A stretch of 64,000 bases of DNA from Aquabacterium sp. Lineage in GTDB: Bacteria > Pseudomonadota > Gammaproteobacteria > Burkholderiales > Burkholderiaceae_C. Below, piece after piece: positions 44,778-56,130 of the stretch. The stretch's first letter is position 1; each line of letters opens with the position of its first letter. A program made the translations under genes and the position numbers. A model generated the notes under the pieces. It had not been told where the DNA came from and did no database searches. It worked only from the letters and a program-made list of their open reading frames with translations. The stretch lies in NCBI RefSeq assembly GCF_016234775.1, contig NZ_JACRAH010000036.1, positions 1 to 64,000 of the forward strand. The letters run 5' to 3'.

Positions 44778-47447
44778 TTACTTGCGGGTGATGGTGTCGA
44801 GATGGAGGGCCGAGGGGCCAGGGGGCTTGCCGAACAACTTGGCGAACAGGCTGATGTCCAGCGAGTTGACGATGCCGTCACCGTTGAGATCGCCAGGGAC
44901 GCTGCGCTTGCTGAACTGGTTGCGCATCGCGGACAGATCGAGCGAGTTGACGAAGCCATCGTTGTTCAGGTCGGCGTCGCAGGCATTGCCATAGCCATCA
45001 CCATCGGTGTCGAGCTGCGTCTTGTTGGGCACGTACATGCAGTTGTCGCGGCTGTCAGGGGTGCCATCACCGTCGCCGTCTGTCTCTGTGGATGCCGCCT
45101 GTGTGGTCGCACCATCTGGTGAGCCCACACGGATCCACACGTTGTTGCCCTTGAAGTCACCCAGATCGATCGAGCCGTCGCCGTTGTCGTCGATCAAGCC
45201 ACGTCCCACGGTGCCGCCGGTGATCGGGTCAATGGCGATGGCCGTGATCCATTCAGGCTTGGGCATATTGGGCGGGCAGGTCAGGCAACCAGGCTGGAAG
45301 GGCACCTTGATCTTCACCAGGTTCGACTCCAGTGCGATCAGGGGGAGGCTGAACTTCCACGGGGGCGAGACGCGCAGCTTGACGGTGGGGTCACCCAGCA
45401 GGTTGTAGATGTTGAGTTCCTGTCGCAGGTTGACGATGCCGGGTCGGACCTGGTTGGCGTTCAGTGGGTGCTGGTTGGTTTGCGAACCGTTGGCCACGTC
45501 ATGCACATAGGTCTTGGCGTAGTTCAGCAGGTCACCCAGGCGTTGCACGGGGCTGTTGGTGCCGAAGCTGTTGATCAGGCCTGGGAACACACCATCAAAC
45601 AAACCCAGGGTGAGCTGGTTGTTGTCAGTGGTGCTGCTCTGGCGTGTGTCGCCAATGACGGCCAGGGCGCCGTCGGCCTTGCGCAGGAAGCTCTCGGCCC
45701 AGTAGGTGCTGCTGGCCGATATGCCGTAACCCGTGCTCCAGATGTTGGCAGGCAGGTCCACCGTTTCGTTGTCGAACACACCGCTGGCGCAGTTGATGCT
45801 GAAGACAACCGGGAACTGGTTGTTGGTGACCGACACGAGCGACAGGTCACCGGTCAGGAAGGACGGATCCCCCCAGCCATCCCACCAGCCGTGGTCGCGG
45901 TGGTAGACCAGCGCCGAGCCTTTGTTGATGGCCGCTGCCATGCCGGCCTTGGAGCCGTTCCAGGCAAAGGCAGGCTTCTTCAGCTCATTGGGTATGGCAT
46001 CACCGTTGTTGTAGAACAGCGGGTTGGCATCGGCGTCTGCCGTGTAGAAGCGGTTCACCTCGTATCCCTTGCCAATGGCGTGGTCACGCACGATCTCCGA
46101 AGTCTCCACGAACCAGCGGCGGTCTCGCGTCAGGCTGGTGCCGGTGCTGTCACGTACCTGGTAGAAAGAGCCGAAGGTCAGCCGGCTGTAGAAGTCCTGG
46201 CCAAACAGCGAGTTGAGCGGTGGCGCGTTCTCGAATGCGATCACCTTGGAGACGATGGTGTTGGCTTGTGCCAGCGTGTCCACCGGGAAGCGGCCGATGC
46301 CGAAGGGCGGGATCGTGGTGGGGCCATCACCAGCCTGGAACTGGCCGTACCACATGTCACCAGCGTTGCGCGCCATGTCCCAGATGTTCTTGTTGGCGTC
46401 GTAGTGTGTGGGCACGTATTCCGCGTCGCCCATGAACAGCACCCACTTCGGGCGCACCAGGTGCGAGGTGTAGTAGTTGCTGATCCAGTTGCGGATCTGG
46501 CTCTCGGTGGCGCTGGCGCCTGCCCCCGTGATCTCGGCCGTGGTCACCACGCGGGTCGAGATGCCCAAGGCTTCCTTGTGCGCCTTGAGTGCATCTGCGG
46601 CAGCCTTGAAGTTGGGGTGGGTGACGATCAGGTAGCGCGCACCCAGGAAGGCCGGGTTGATCGTGATGGGGGGCGCACAGGTCAGCTCGGCCACCAGGCC
46701 TTTGTTGAGCGCGAATTGCACGGCAGGCAGCGCCAGCCTTTCGATGCGTTGATCGATGCCATCAAAGCCGGCGCTTTGCGTGGTGCCGGTGACGCCCTTG
46801 AGCTTGAGCCGGTCATAGCGGAAGCAGGAGCCCGGGTGCTTGATGGTGATCAGGTAACTGGGGTAGTAGGTGATCAGCTGCTGGGCCGGGTCATAGCCAT
46901 AGGGACTGAGCTGATAGCCCTGCACATTGGCATCGCCGTGGAAGACGCTGCGTTCGCCTTGCTTTTGCCCAGGTGTTTTGTAGCCCTTGGCCCATATGTC
47001 TGCGTTGAACTGAAACTTGGTGTCGTTGTCGGCACCCGTTCGTGATGACATGGGGGGCTGGATGGGGTAGAGACGGGCTGGCAGGCGCTGGATGCCGCCT
47101 TCGGGCACGATCTCGACCGTGCCGCCTTTGCCATCCACCGGCAGGGCCAGCGAGAAGCCGGCCACGGGCACTTCGGGCAGACCGACATCATTGCTGTCGC
47201 TGCTCACGGCACCGGTGCTGCCCTTTTGCGCAAAGCGCTGGAACAAGCCGCTGGTGGTCTCCACATTGGCCAGCAGGGGGGTGGGTACGGTCACGCGCAG
47301 CACGGTCTGGTCTGCGCTCATCGATACGGTGTCAACGCGCACACCGGGCGCAGTCTGCGCCAGCGAGGTCTGGCTCAGCGCCAACTGTGCCAGCAGCGCT
47401 AAGCCGCCTTGCGCACAGGCCCGAAGCCTGGGATTCATCAAGTTCAT
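44778..47447 (-). CDS. C25 family (gingipain-like) cysteine peptidase with calcium repeats and C-terminal type I dockerin-like duplication
   Basis: VYHRDHGWWDGW (His) and VVFSINCASGVFD (Cys); DTDGDGYGNACD repeat; DLNNDGFVNSLDLSAMRNQF...DLNGDGIVNSLDISLFAKLFGK. Confidence 0.86.
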   Translation of the reverse strand: MNLMNPRLRACAQGGLALLAQLALSQTSLAQTAPGVRVDTVSMSADQTVLRVTVPTPLLANVETTSGLFQRFAQKGSTGAVSSDSNDVGLPEVPVAGFSLALPVDGKGGTVEIVPEGGIQRLPARLYPIQPPMSSRTGADNDTKFQFNADIWAKGYKTPGQKQGERSVFHGDANVQGYQLSPYGYDPAQQLITYYPSYLITIKHPGSCFRYDRLKLKGVTGTTQSAGFDGIDQRIERLALPAVQFALNKGLVAELTCAPPITINPAFLGARYLIVTHPNFKAAADALKAHKEALGISTRVVTTAEITGAGASATESQIRNWISNYYTSHLVRPKWVLFMGDAEYVPTHYDANKNIWDMARNAGDMWYGQFQAGDGPTTIPPFGIGRFPVDTLAQANTIVSKVIAFENAPPLNSLFGQDFYSRLTFGSFYQVRDSTGTSLTRDRRWFVETSEIVRDHAIGKGYEVNRFYTADADANPLFYNNGDAIPNELKKPAFAWNGSKAGMAAAINKGSALVYHRDHGWWDGWGDPSFLTGDLSLVSVTNNQFPVVFSINCASGVFDNETVDLPANIWSTGYGISASSTYWAESFLRKADGALAVIGDTRQSSTTDNNQLTLGLFDGVFPGLINSFGTNSPVQRLGDLLNYAKTYVHDVANGSQTNQHPLNANQVRPGIVNLRQELNIYNLLGDPTVKLRVSPPWKFSLPLIALESNLVKIKVPFQPGCLTCPPNMPKPEWITAIAIDPITGGTVGRGLIDDNGDGSIDLGDFKGNNVWIRVGSPDGATTQAASTETDGDGDGTPDSRDNCMYVPNKTQLDTDGDGYGNACDADLNNDGFVNSLDLSAMRNQFSKRSVPGDLNGDGIVNSLDISLFAKLFGKPPGPSALHLDTITRK

Positions 47448-47555
47448 GGTCGCCTCCAAAAGCGGTCTCACAACAACACCGAACCCGGACTGGCTCGGTA
47501 TGGGAGCGAAGACTAGGCAGTGGGGGTGGGCTCCACAAGACCATGCAGCGCGTGC

Positions 47556-47640
47556 TTCCCTAAGGGTGGGGGCCTGAAGCCTTCTGCAGACCTAGAACAG
47601 GGGCCCTAACTCAAGGGCGGGCACCCCCACCCTTAGGGAA
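47556..47640. repeat. perfect 17-bp inverted repeat, 51-bp spacer
   Basis: TTCCCTAAGGGTGGGGG (47556-47572) and CCCCCACCCTTAGGGAA (47624-47640). Confidence 0.9.
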
Positions 47641-47716
47641 AAAGCCAAAGGTCATGTCGGAAATGAGAAAATTCCTGTTTTCGCCCTTTTAGGGCTTCTC
47701 TCACCGCACGATCGCC

Positions 47717-48760
47717 ATGACCGCCACCACATCCCCAACCCTGGTTCTGACCCGCCCTGATGACTGGCACTTGCACGTGCGTGATGGCGCAGCCATGGCG
47801 GCGGTGGTGCCCGCTACAGCGCGGCAATTTGCGCGGGCCATCGTCATGCCCAATCTGCGCCCGCCGGTGATCACGGCCGAGCAGGCCCAGGGCTACCGCG
47901 AGCGCATCCTGGCGGCCGTGCCTGCCGGCCTGAAGTTCGAGCCCTTGATGGTGCTCTACCTCACTGACAACACGCCCGCAGAAGAGGCCGCCAAGGCCAA
48001 GGCCATGGGGGCGGTGGCCTTCAAGCTCTACCCCGCCGGGGCCACCACCAACAGCGATGCTGGGGTGACCGATCTGCGCAAGACCTACAAGGTGCTGGAG
48101 GCCATGCAGCGCGAAGGCCTGGTGCTGTGCGTGCACGGCGAAGTGACCGACGGCGATGTGGACGTGTTCGATCGCGAGAAGGCCTTCATTGACGACAAGC
48201 TGATCCCGCTGCGCAAGGACTTTCCTGAGTTGAAGGTGGTGTTCGAGCACATCACGACCAAGGAAGCCGCACAGTATGTGAACGAGGCCGACCGCTTCGT
48301 GGGCGCCACCATCACGCCACAACACCTGCTGTACAACCGCAATGCCATCTTCATGGGGGGCGTGCGCCCGCACTACTACTGCTTGCCCATCCTCAAGCGC
48401 GAAGAGCACCGCGTGGCTCTGGTGCAAGCCGCCACCAGCGGCAGCCCCAAGTTCTTCCTGGGTACCGACAGCGCGCCGCATGCCTCGCACTTGAAGGAGC
48501 ACGCATCAGGCTGTGCCGGCTGCTACACCGCACCGTGCGCCATCGAGTTGTATGCCGAAGCCTTCGAGGCAGCCGGCGCCCTCGACAAGCTCGAAGCTTT
48601 TGCCAGCTTCTACGGTGCCGATTACTACGGCCTGCCTCGCAACACCGACAAGATCACCTTGAAGCGCGAAGACTGGACTGTGCCCGAGGTGCTGCCTTTC
48701 GGCGAGGCCGAGATCAAGCCACTGCGTGGTGGCGAGACGCTGCACTGGCGCCTGGTCTGA
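47717..48760 (+). CDS. pyrC: dihydroorotase
   Basis: [42 protein letters not shown]. Confidence 0.95.
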   Translation: MTATTSPTLVLTRPDDWHLHVRDGAAMAAVVPATARQFARAIVMPNLRPPVITAEQAQGYRERILAAVPAGLKFEPLMVLYLTDNTPAEEAAKAKAMGAVAFKLYPAGATTNSDAGVTDLRKTYKVLEAMQREGLVLCVHGEVTDGDVDVFDREKAFIDDKLIPLRKDFPELKVVFEHITTKEAAQYVNEADRFVGATITPQHLLYNRNAIFMGGVRPHYYCLPILKREEHRVALVQAATSGSPKFFLGTDSAPHASHLKEHASGCAGCYTAPCAIELYAEAFEAAGALDKLEAFASFYGADYYGLPRNTDKITLKREDWTVPEVLPFGEAEIKPLRGGETLHWRLV

Positions 48761-48762
48761 TC

Positions 48763-49533
48763 TCAGGCGTCGCTGGCGCGCCGGCCCTTTCGCGTACTGG
48801 GTGTGGCGCGTTTGCGTGAGGTCGATGACGCGGGTGTGGCTTGTGTGGCCACATGCTGCTCGCCCTTCTGCTTGTAGACCCCGTCCAGGCTGCGGAAGAT
48901 CAGCATGTTGTGCGCCAGGATGTCGTCAAGCGAATACTTGAAGCCCGACTGCGTCCAGTTCTTGGCGATGTAGATGGTGGCCCCGGCCAGGCCTGAGACG
49001 ATCACGTCCAGATCGATACCGTACTTGCCCATGTCGGGGTAGAGCATGCTCACGAAGGTGCGCAACATGCCCTTGAACTCGTTGATGGCAGCTTCGGCGC
49101 CGCGCATCCCGCTTTCACTCACGCTCACCGCATCGACCAGCATGATGCGGGCGCGGCGAGGGTCTTCATGCAAAAACGCGTACCAGGCTCGCAAGGAGCC
49201 TTCGCCCATGGCCAGTGGGTCAGGCTGCACCAGGCCCCGGGCCATGATGGCCGCCATCACCTTTTGCTGAACCTGGCCACGCAGTTCGGCATAAACAGCG
49301 TCGAACAACTCGCCCAGCGTTTTGAACGACTCGTAGAAGTAACGTTCAGTCAGCGCCGCCTGTGTGCAGATATCTCGCACGGTTGACAGGTGGTAGCCAC
49401 GCCTGCCGAAGACCTCCAGGCCCGCCTCAATCAGCTTGCGCTGTCGCTCCCGACGGCGCTCGGCGGCATCGACACCGCCATAGCGGCGTGTGACGGTGGC
49501 GGCTCTCTTTTTCTTGGCTGGTCGATCAGACAT
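48763..49533 (-). CDS. TetR/AcrR family transcriptional regulator
   Basis: RQRKLIEAGLEVFGRRGYHLSTVRDICTQAALTERYFYESFKTLGELFDAVY. Confidence 0.9.
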   Translation of the reverse strand: MSDRPAKKKRAATVTRRYGGVDAAERRRERQRKLIEAGLEVFGRRGYHLSTVRDICTQAALTERYFYESFKTLGELFDAVYAELRGQVQQKVMAAIMARGLVQPDPLAMGEGSLRAWYAFLHEDPRRARIMLVDAVSVSESGMRGAEAAINEFKGMLRTFVSMLYPDMGKYGIDLDVIVSGLAGATIYIAKNWTQSGFKYSLDDILAHNMLIFRSLDGVYKQKGEQHVATQATPASSTSRKRATPSTRKGRRASDA

Positions 49534-49658
49534 GGGTTCAGCGAATCAGGCGCAGGGCATGGTCTGATTCTGCCGGAGCCTTGAATGCTTGACGGTGGAT
49601 GTGCTGCCCCATGTCGTGGATGGACGGGCGAAACCCTGACGCGGGCTGGCCCTTGGGG

Positions 49659-50501
49659 CTAGTGATGCTCTGTGTCTGGCTGCTTTGGCCTGCTGCTGGT
49701 TGTTGGCGACACGGACGCCTGCTGTTGTTCTCGCTTGGCCGATTCGATGCTGAGTCGCAACTCGGCGATTTCATGCCGCACTTCCTTGAGTTGCATGTGC
49801 ATGTCATGCAGGATTTCGCTTTCGACCTTGCGCTCTTGCGATCCCACGAACATGGCTGCGATGCTGGCCGTGACCAGGGACAGCAGACCATAGCCGAGCA
49901 GCACCACAAACACCGAGAAAATGCGTGAAGCGGTGTTACTGGGCACGATGTCCCCGTAACCCACTGTGGCGGCCGTCGAGAAGGCCAGCCACAGCCCGTC
50001 GTGCAAGGAGTTGACTTCCGGATCCAGCCAGTAAAAACCGATGCCGCACAGTGCCAGCACGGTCGCACCCATGGCCAGCAACCTGGCCAGGCCGGTTTCC
50101 GTGAACAGCGGCTTGCTGATCTTGAGCAGGCGATAGAGCATCAGCACCGCGATGATCAGTCGCCAGATCAGGGAGGGTTCGGATTCGTTGCTTTGGGGTA
50201 GCACCGCGTTGAGGAGCAAGGCCGCTCCCAGGAACCAGTCCAGCTTGAGCTCCAGCGGGTGGTGGCCCCAGGGGCGGGTCTTGCCTGTGTGCGCGGATCG
50301 CGTTCGCCCCTCCACCAGCCGTTGTACCCGCCACGCCGAAATCAGCACCACCGCCCCGCTCACCACGTACATCCACGTCGCCCAGGTGGCCGGCGTCGGC
50401 ATCATCGAGTCGTAGAAGGCCGGCACGCTGGCGATCAAGGCGATCAGCATGGGCCAGGGGGAGGTGGCGGCGTCTAGAAAGTGTCGGCTTCGGTTGGGCA
50501 T
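49659..50501 (-). CDS. ion transporter (voltage-gated-like potassium channel)
   Basis: Selectivity filter TVGYGDIVPSN in six-TM context. Confidence 0.88.
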   Translation of the reverse strand: MPNRSRHFLDAATSPWPMLIALIASVPAFYDSMMPTPATWATWMYVVSGAVVLISAWRVQRLVEGRTRSAHTGKTRPWGHHPLELKLDWFLGAALLLNAVLPQSNESEPSLIWRLIIAVLMLYRLLKISKPLFTETGLARLLAMGATVLALCGIGFYWLDPEVNSLHDGLWLAFSTAATVGYGDIVPSNTASRIFSVFVVLLGYGLLSLVTASIAAMFVGSQERKVESEILHDMHMQLKEVRHEIAELRLSIESAKREQQQASVSPTTSSRPKQPDTEHH

Positions 50502-50530
50502 GGGCGAGGAAGGCGGGGCAAAGAGGCAGG

Positions 50531-51448
50531 TCAGGCCGGCAGGAAACCTTCCACCGACAGGTAGCGCTCGCCTGTGTCGTAGCAGAAACCCAGCACGCGG
50601 GCGCCATATGGCAAGTCTGGCAGCTTCTGGGCGATGGCGGCCAGGGTGGCGCCTGAGGAAATCCCTACCAGCATGCCTTCTTCTCGCGCGGCACGACGAC
50701 CGAATTCGCGGGCGTCCTCCGCATCCACCTGGATCACGCCGTCCAGCAACTCGGTTTTCAGGTTGACGGGAATGAAGCCGGCGCCGATGCCCTGGATGGG
50801 GTGGGGAGCGGGTTGACCGCCGGAGATCACGGGGGAGGCCTTGGGCTCGACCGCGAACACCTTCAGATTGGGCCAGGCCGCCTTGAGGACCTTGGCGCAG
50901 CCGCTGAGGTGGCCGCCTGTGCCCACACCGGTGATCAGCGCATCCAGGCCTTCGGGGAAATCGGCCAGGATCTCCTGGGCCGTGGTCTGCTCGTGAATGG
51001 TGATGTTGGCAGGATTTTCGAACTGCTGGGGGATCCAGGCCAGCGGGGTTTCGGCGGCCAGTTCCTGGGCACGGGCGATGGCGCCCTTCATGCCCTTTTC
51101 TCGGGGTGTCAGGTCGAAAGTGGCGCCATAGGCCAGCATCAGCCGGCGGCGTTCGATGGACATGCTGTCGGGCATGACCAGAATCAGGCGGTAGCCCTTG
51201 ACGGCGGCCACCATGGCCAGCCCTACGCCGGTGTTGCCCGATGTCGGCTCGATGATGGTGCCGCCGGGTTTGAGGGCGCCGCTGCGTTCAGCCTCTTCGA
51301 CCATGGCCAGCGCAATGCGGTCCTTGATGGAGCCGCCCGGGTTGGCCCGCTCGGCCTTGATCCAGACCTCCGGGCCGGTGCCGAACAGCCGGTTCATGCG
51401 CACGTGCGGGGTCTTGCCGATGGTTTCGAGGATGGAGAGGGCTTTCAT
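50531..51448 (-). CDS. cysteine synthase family PLP enzyme
   Basis: [43 protein letters not shown]. Confidence 0.92.
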   Translation of the reverse strand: MKALSILETIGKTPHVRMNRLFGTGPEVWIKAERANPGGSIKDRIALAMVEEAERSGALKPGGTIIEPTSGNTGVGLAMVAAVKGYRLILVMPDSMSIERRRLMLAYGATFDLTPREKGMKGAIARAQELAAETPLAWIPQQFENPANITIHEQTTAQEILADFPEGLDALITGVGTGGHLSGCAKVLKAAWPNLKVFAVEPKASPVISGGQPAPHPIQGIGAGFIPVNLKTELLDGVIQVDAEDAREFGRRAAREEGMLVGISSGATLAAIAQKLPDLPYGARVLGFCYDTGERYLSVEGFLPA

Positions 51449-51516
51449 CTTGGGCTCCTTGACATGAGCAAAGCAAATGGACACATACCGAACAGGATAA
51501 GCCCAGCCCGGGCAGA

Positions 51517-53193
51517 ATGTCGGCCATGAACGAGATCAAGTGGATTGTCGCGCCTTGGCGCGTGTTGTGGCTGATCCTGAGCATGTTCCTGATGCTCCTG
51601 GTGGGGCCTTTGCAGGCGCAAACCTTTCTACCGCCCGAGAAGGCTTTTCAGGCGCGGGTGAGCCAGAGCGGTCCGCACGCGCTGCAGGTGGATTTCACTT
51701 TGGCGCGTGGTGTGTACCTGTACCGTGAGCGTCTGGAAGCCCGTCTGGATGCGGGTTCCGGGGCATCGCCCATTCTGTTGAAGTGGGATCTGCCTCCCGG
51801 TCAATCCAAGCATGATCCGACCTTCGACAAGGTGCTGGAGGTCTATCACGGTGATGTTTCAGGGACCGTTTCGGTGCCCGACAGCCTGCATGGCGAGCAT
51901 GAGTTGACCGTGGTTTATCAGGGCTGTGCGGACGCTGGCCTTTGTTATCCACCTCAGAAAAAACGGGTGCTGTTGAAGCTCAATGACCAGGGGCAAATCC
52001 AGGCGGTGGGGTCAACTTCTGCTGCCTCTGCGTCGGTATCTGCCGCTGTATCAGACAACACCGAGCCTGCTGCTGAGGATGATGGCGGTATCAGCCGTGC
52101 GCTGGCCTCGGGCCAATGGTGGACAGTGGTGCCCGTGTTCCTGCTGGCCGGTGTGCTGCTGTCCTTGACGCCGTGCGTGTTGCCCATGGTGCCCATCCTG
52201 TCGTCCATCATCGTCGGGCAGAAGGAGCACGTCAGCCGGGCGCGTGGTTTTGCCCTGGCCCTGAGCTACTCGCAAGGCATGGCCCTGGTTTACACCGCGC
52301 TGGGTGTCGCCGCCGGTCTGCTGGGGCAGGGGCTGGCGGCCTATCTGCAGCATCCCTGGGTGGTGCTGGTTTTTGCGGCCTTGATGGTGCTCCTGGCCTT
52401 GTCGATGTTCGGTCTGTATGAGTTGCAGTTGCCGGCTTCGGTGCAAAGCTGGCTGGGAGCGGGCTCCAGCCACCTGCCTGGCGGCAAGTTCATCAGCGTG
52501 TTTGCGATGGGCGTGGTGTCGGCCCTGGTGGTCAGCCCCTGCGTGTCCGCGCCGCTGGCGGGGGCTTTGCTCTACATTAGCCAGACGCACGATGTGGTGC
52601 TGGGCGGGGCGGCCTTGTACGCCATGGCCTGGGGCATGAGCGTGCCCCTGCTGCTTGTGGGTTTGTCTGCTGGCAGCCTGTTGCCGCGTACCGGCCCCTG
52701 GATGAAAGCCGTCAAGGCCTTGTTTGGTGTGCTGATGCTGGGCATGGCCGTGTGGGTGGCGCGGCCCGCGTGGCCTTATCTGCAATCCTTGGTGGGCGCA
52801 ACGCCAGCGGCCTCGGCACACCACAGTGCCCTGCCGTTCGAGCGCGTGCGCACGGTGGCGGAACTCGACGCAGCACTGGCCCTGGCCAAGGCGCAAGGCA
52901 AGCCGGTGATGCTGGACTTCTATGCCGACTGGTGTACATCCTGCCTTGAGATGGAGCGCGAGACCTTCTCTGATCCGCAGGTTCAGGCGCACTTGAAGGG
53001 GGCGGTGGTGTTGCAGGCCGACGTGACCGTCAACACGGCGGACGACCGGGCCTTGCTTCAGCGCTTCAAGCTGTTCGGCCCGCCTGGCATCATCTTTTTT
53101 GACGCCCAGGGCCAGGAGCGCACGGCGGCCCAGGTGGTGGGCTTCCAGAAGCCGCAGGATTTCCTGCGCAGCCTGCAGCAAGCCGGTTTTTGA
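51517..53193 (+). CDS. dsbD: thiol:disulfide interchange protein DsbD
   Basis: N-terminal DsbD-alpha, [19 protein letters not shown]-terminal [14 protein letters not shown]. Confidence 0.95.
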   Translation: MSAMNEIKWIVAPWRVLWLILSMFLMLLVGPLQAQTFLPPEKAFQARVSQSGPHALQVDFTLARGVYLYRERLEARLDAGSGASPILLKWDLPPGQSKHDPTFDKVLEVYHGDVSGTVSVPDSLHGEHELTVVYQGCADAGLCYPPQKKRVLLKLNDQGQIQAVGSTSAASASVSAAVSDNTEPAAEDDGGISRALASGQWWTVVPVFLLAGVLLSLTPCVLPMVPILSSIIVGQKEHVSRARGFALALSYSQGMALVYTALGVAAGLLGQGLAAYLQHPWVVLVFAALMVLLALSMFGLYELQLPASVQSWLGAGSSHLPGGKFISVFAMGVVSALVVSPCVSAPLAGALLYISQTHDVVLGGAALYAMAWGMSVPLLLVGLSAGSLLPRTGPWMKAVKALFGVLMLGMAVWVARPAWPYLQSLVGATPAASAHHSALPFERVRTVAELDAALALAKAQGKPVMLDFYADWCTSCLEMERETFSDPQVQAHLKGAVVLQADVTVNTADDRALLQRFKLFGPPGIIFFDAQGQERTAAQVVGFQKPQDFLRSLQQAGF

Positions 53194-53230
53194 TCCCCTG
53201 CGCCCGATATGGGGGGATAATCGCGCCCGT

Positions 53231-53609
53231 GAAGTCAGCCAGACCGCCGCTGGTGCAAGGATCGAAAGGTCGCACTGGAGGAAGGTCCGGACTGCACAGG
53301 GTAGCGTAGGAGGTAACACCTCTCCACCGCAAGGTGAGGATCAGAGCAACAGAGACGAGTCTCTGCGGCCTTGGGCGGGGCGAAAGCCACGTCAAAGGCC
53401 ATTCGAAAGAATGGCCCGGGACGCAGAGGGTGAAACGGGCAATCTCTACGCGCAGCAACACCAAATAGGCACACATTGACCTGTCCCGGGGAGTGTGCGG
53501 GTAGGTGGCATCGAGCCGTTCTGGCGACAGGCGGCCCAGAGGAATGGCGGTCACAGCTCAGCGTCGCGAGACACGGGGCTGCACAGAATCCGGCCTATCG
53601 GCTGACTTC
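53231..53609 (+). ncRNA. rnpB: RNase P RNA (class A)
   Basis: GAAGTCAGCCAGACCGCCGCTG ... CTGGAGGAAGGTCCGGACTGCACAGGGTAG ... CCTATCGGCTGACTTC; complementary 5'/3' ends (GAAGTCAGC/GCTGACTTC). Confidence 0.95.
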
Positions 53610-53687
53610 ACACTTTTTTCACATCGCAGGCATTCAAGTTCGGCGTTTTACTGGCCGAAATCTCCGTCGTATTGCGGAGAGTCGATC

Positions 53688-54914
53688 ATGATGGATGCGT
53701 TGCGTGTACGTTTGGCCCAAGTCTTCACACTGGCTGCCAGCATGGCCCTGGTCATGGGCGCCTATGCGGCAGACGGGCATGGGCATGGGGATGCGCCGGC
53801 CGACGGCGGGGATACCAAGGAGGCGAGCATCAAGCCCTCGCTCAAGCCCAATCTGAAAGCCGAAGCGCAGAACGCCGAAGGTCGCCGGGCTGAAGGTCGA
53901 TCCGATGAGCGTGCATCCGAGCCCAGGGGTGAAACCTTACGCAAGGGCGAAGGGAAGGATGCTCGCCGCGAGGCCAGTGGCCGCAGTGAGGGTGCATCCG
54001 AAGCCCGCTCGAATGTCTCCATGGCCGAGTTGCGCGATCTGATCGATCAAAAGATTGCCGAAGTGCGCACAAAGCGGGAGCCAGCACCGGTTGTACGCTT
54101 GCGTCCCAAGCCGGTGGTGAAGGCCAAACCCGTTGCGAGCACGCACGATGCACATGGCGCGCTGCTCCCTGTCGACCCCCATGGTGGCCCTGCCAGCAAG
54201 CACGGAGGTGATGCGCGCTCACCCAATCCCCACGGCCACGATGTGCACTGGGCCTATAGCGGCGACACCGGCCCCGAGAGCTGGGGGCGGCTTAAGCCGG
54301 AGTTCCAGCAATGCATGCTGGGCAAGCGCCAGAGCCCCATCGACATCCGAGAAGGCATCCCCGTTCAACTGGACCCGATCCAGTTCGACTACCGCCCCTC
54401 CAACTTCCGCGTGATCGACAACGGCCACACCGTGCAGGTCAATGTGGAGCCGGGTAATGGCATCACCGTGATGGGGCGCCGCTACGAATTGCTGCAATTC
54501 CACTTCCATCGCCCCAGCGAGGAACGCATCAATGGCCGCCAATACGAAATGGTGGCGCACCTGGTGCACAAGGACATGGATGGCAAATTGGCCGTGGTAG
54601 CCGTGCTGATGGACCAAGGCAAGGCCCACCCGCTGGTGCAGCAAGTCTGGAACAACCTGCCGCTGGAGAAGAATTCGGAGCAAGGTGCGATGACCCAGAT
54701 TGACCTGACGCACCTCTTGCCAGAGCAGCGCCAGTACTACACCTACATGGGCTCATTGACCACGCCGCCGTGCTCGGAGGGCGTACTGTGGATGGTGATG
54801 AAGCAGCCGGCAGGGATGTCGCGCGAGCAGATCGGCGTGTTCTCCAAGCTTTACCCGATGAACGCCCGCCCGGTGCAGTCGGCTGCCGGGCGCCTGATCA
54901 AGGACGGTCAGTAA
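53688..54914 (+). CDS. alpha-type carbonic anhydrase with long low-complexity N-terminal extension
   Basis: [45 protein letters not shown]. Confidence 0.93.
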   Translation: MMDALRVRLAQVFTLAASMALVMGAYAADGHGHGDAPADGGDTKEASIKPSLKPNLKAEAQNAEGRRAEGRSDERASEPRGETLRKGEGKDARREASGRSEGASEARSNVSMAELRDLIDQKIAEVRTKREPAPVVRLRPKPVVKAKPVASTHDAHGALLPVDPHGGPASKHGGDARSPNPHGHDVHWAYSGDTGPESWGRLKPEFQQCMLGKRQSPIDIREGIPVQLDPIQFDYRPSNFRVIDNGHTVQVNVEPGNGITVMGRRYELLQFHFHRPSEERINGRQYEMVAHLVHKDMDGKLAVVAVLMDQGKAHPLVQQVWNNLPLEKNSEQGAMTQIDLTHLLPEQRQYYTYMGSLTTPPCSEGVLWMVMKQPAGMSREQIGVFSKLYPMNARPVQSAAGRLIKDGQ

Positions 54915-55462
54915 ACGCGCCCGCCCTTGATCTGGGCGTGCGTGCGGCGTGACAGGTCAGTCGCCTTGGCCATCTGTGCCATGGCGTGGCCCGCATGTGC
55001 GTGGCAGATGGCCAGGCCCAGCGCATCGGCCGCGTCGTTGTGAGGCTCACGCGGCAGGTTCAGCAGGCGCATGACCATGTGCCGGATCTGGGCCTTGGCC
55101 GCATGGCCATGCCCCACCACGGCCTTCTTCATCTGCAAGGCGGTGTATTCAGCGACGGCAGGTGATGCAGGGGTGGACAACAAGCCAGCGATGGCCGCGC
55201 CGCGTGCCTGGCCCAGCAGCAGCGTGGACTGCGGGTTCACGTTCACGAACACGATTTCGACCGAAGCCTGCTGGGGCTCATAGCGGCCCACCACTTCGCG
55301 CACACCCTCGAAGATCAGTTTGAGCCGGGTCGGCAGATCGCCTTGAGCGGCCTCTTTGGTCTTGATGGTGCCGCTGGCCACGTAGTGCAGGCGCGGGCCA
55401 TCGGATTCGATGACGCCAAAGCCGGTGGTCTGCAGACCGGGGTCGATGCCGAGAATGATCAT
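54908..55462 (-). CDS. ruvC: crossover junction endodeoxyribonuclease RuvC
   Basis: [35 protein letters not shown]. Confidence 0.96.
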   Translation of the reverse strand: MIILGIDPGLQTTGFGVIESDGPRLHYVASGTIKTKEAAQGDLPTRLKLIFEGVREVVGRYEPQQASVEIVFVNVNPQSTLLLGQARGAAIAGLLSTPASPAVAEYTALQMKKAVVGHGHAAKAQIRHMVMRLLNLPREPHNDAADALGLAICHAHAGHAMAQMAKATDLSRRTHAQIKGGRVY

Positions 55463-55484
55463 GAGGCCGACAGGATAAGCCCTG

Positions 55485-56130
55485 TCAGGCCTGGCCGCGC
55501 AGCGATGACGCGATCATGGGCCACAGCGCCTGGTGCGAGGCGCGGAACCAGTCGATGTGACCGATGGCCTTGAGCCCGTGGCTGGCCGGCTTGATCCGCA
55601 TGGATTGCTTGTGAGCGGCCGGGAAGGTGCACAGCAGGTCGGCCACGGTGGCGGGGGTGGCGATGTCGTCGTCTTCGGCGTACAGCACCGTGATGGGCGT
55701 GCGCACCATTGGCCCCACTGGCGCGCCACGCCCGCGGGCAGGTCTTCACCCAGGCCGACGGCCGACGTCGGCCCATAGCCTTTGACCAGGGTGCCCAGGG
55801 GCACCAGGCAGCGCAGGCCCAGGCGGGCCTTGAGCCGAAAGCCCAGGCGCATGCGGTTGAACCAGCCCGTGGAGGCCGACACCCCCACCAGGCGCGCCAC
55901 GCGGCGGTGGTTGGGCAGCAGGCCGATAACCTGGCCGCCCGCGCTGTGGCCCAGCATCAGCACCTGGTCGCGGCCGGTGCGTTGCAGCAGCCAGTCGAGC
56001 GCAGCCACCTGGTCCAGCTGGCCCCAATCGGCCAAGGTAGCCTTGTTGTGCTTGAGGTGGCCGTGGCGGGACAGGTGATGGTGACGCGCTCGGGCGTGGC
56101 GCTGTCCGGTGTCGGCGTGGGCTGGCTCAT
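55485..56130 (-). pseudogene. frameshifted/truncated alpha/beta hydrolase remnant
   Basis: N-terminal half (HNKATLADWGQLDQVAALDWLLQRTGRDQVLMLGHSAGGQ...ARQWGQWCARP) in one frame, C-terminal half (TPITVLYAEDDDIATPATVADLLCTFP...GHIDWFR) in another. Confidence 0.75.

Noticed and set aside
53099-53691. Several ORFs overlapping 53.1-53.7 kb
   Set aside because: Region is rnpB (RNase P RNA); the ORFs are incidental, and the carbonic anhydrase start was moved to 53688
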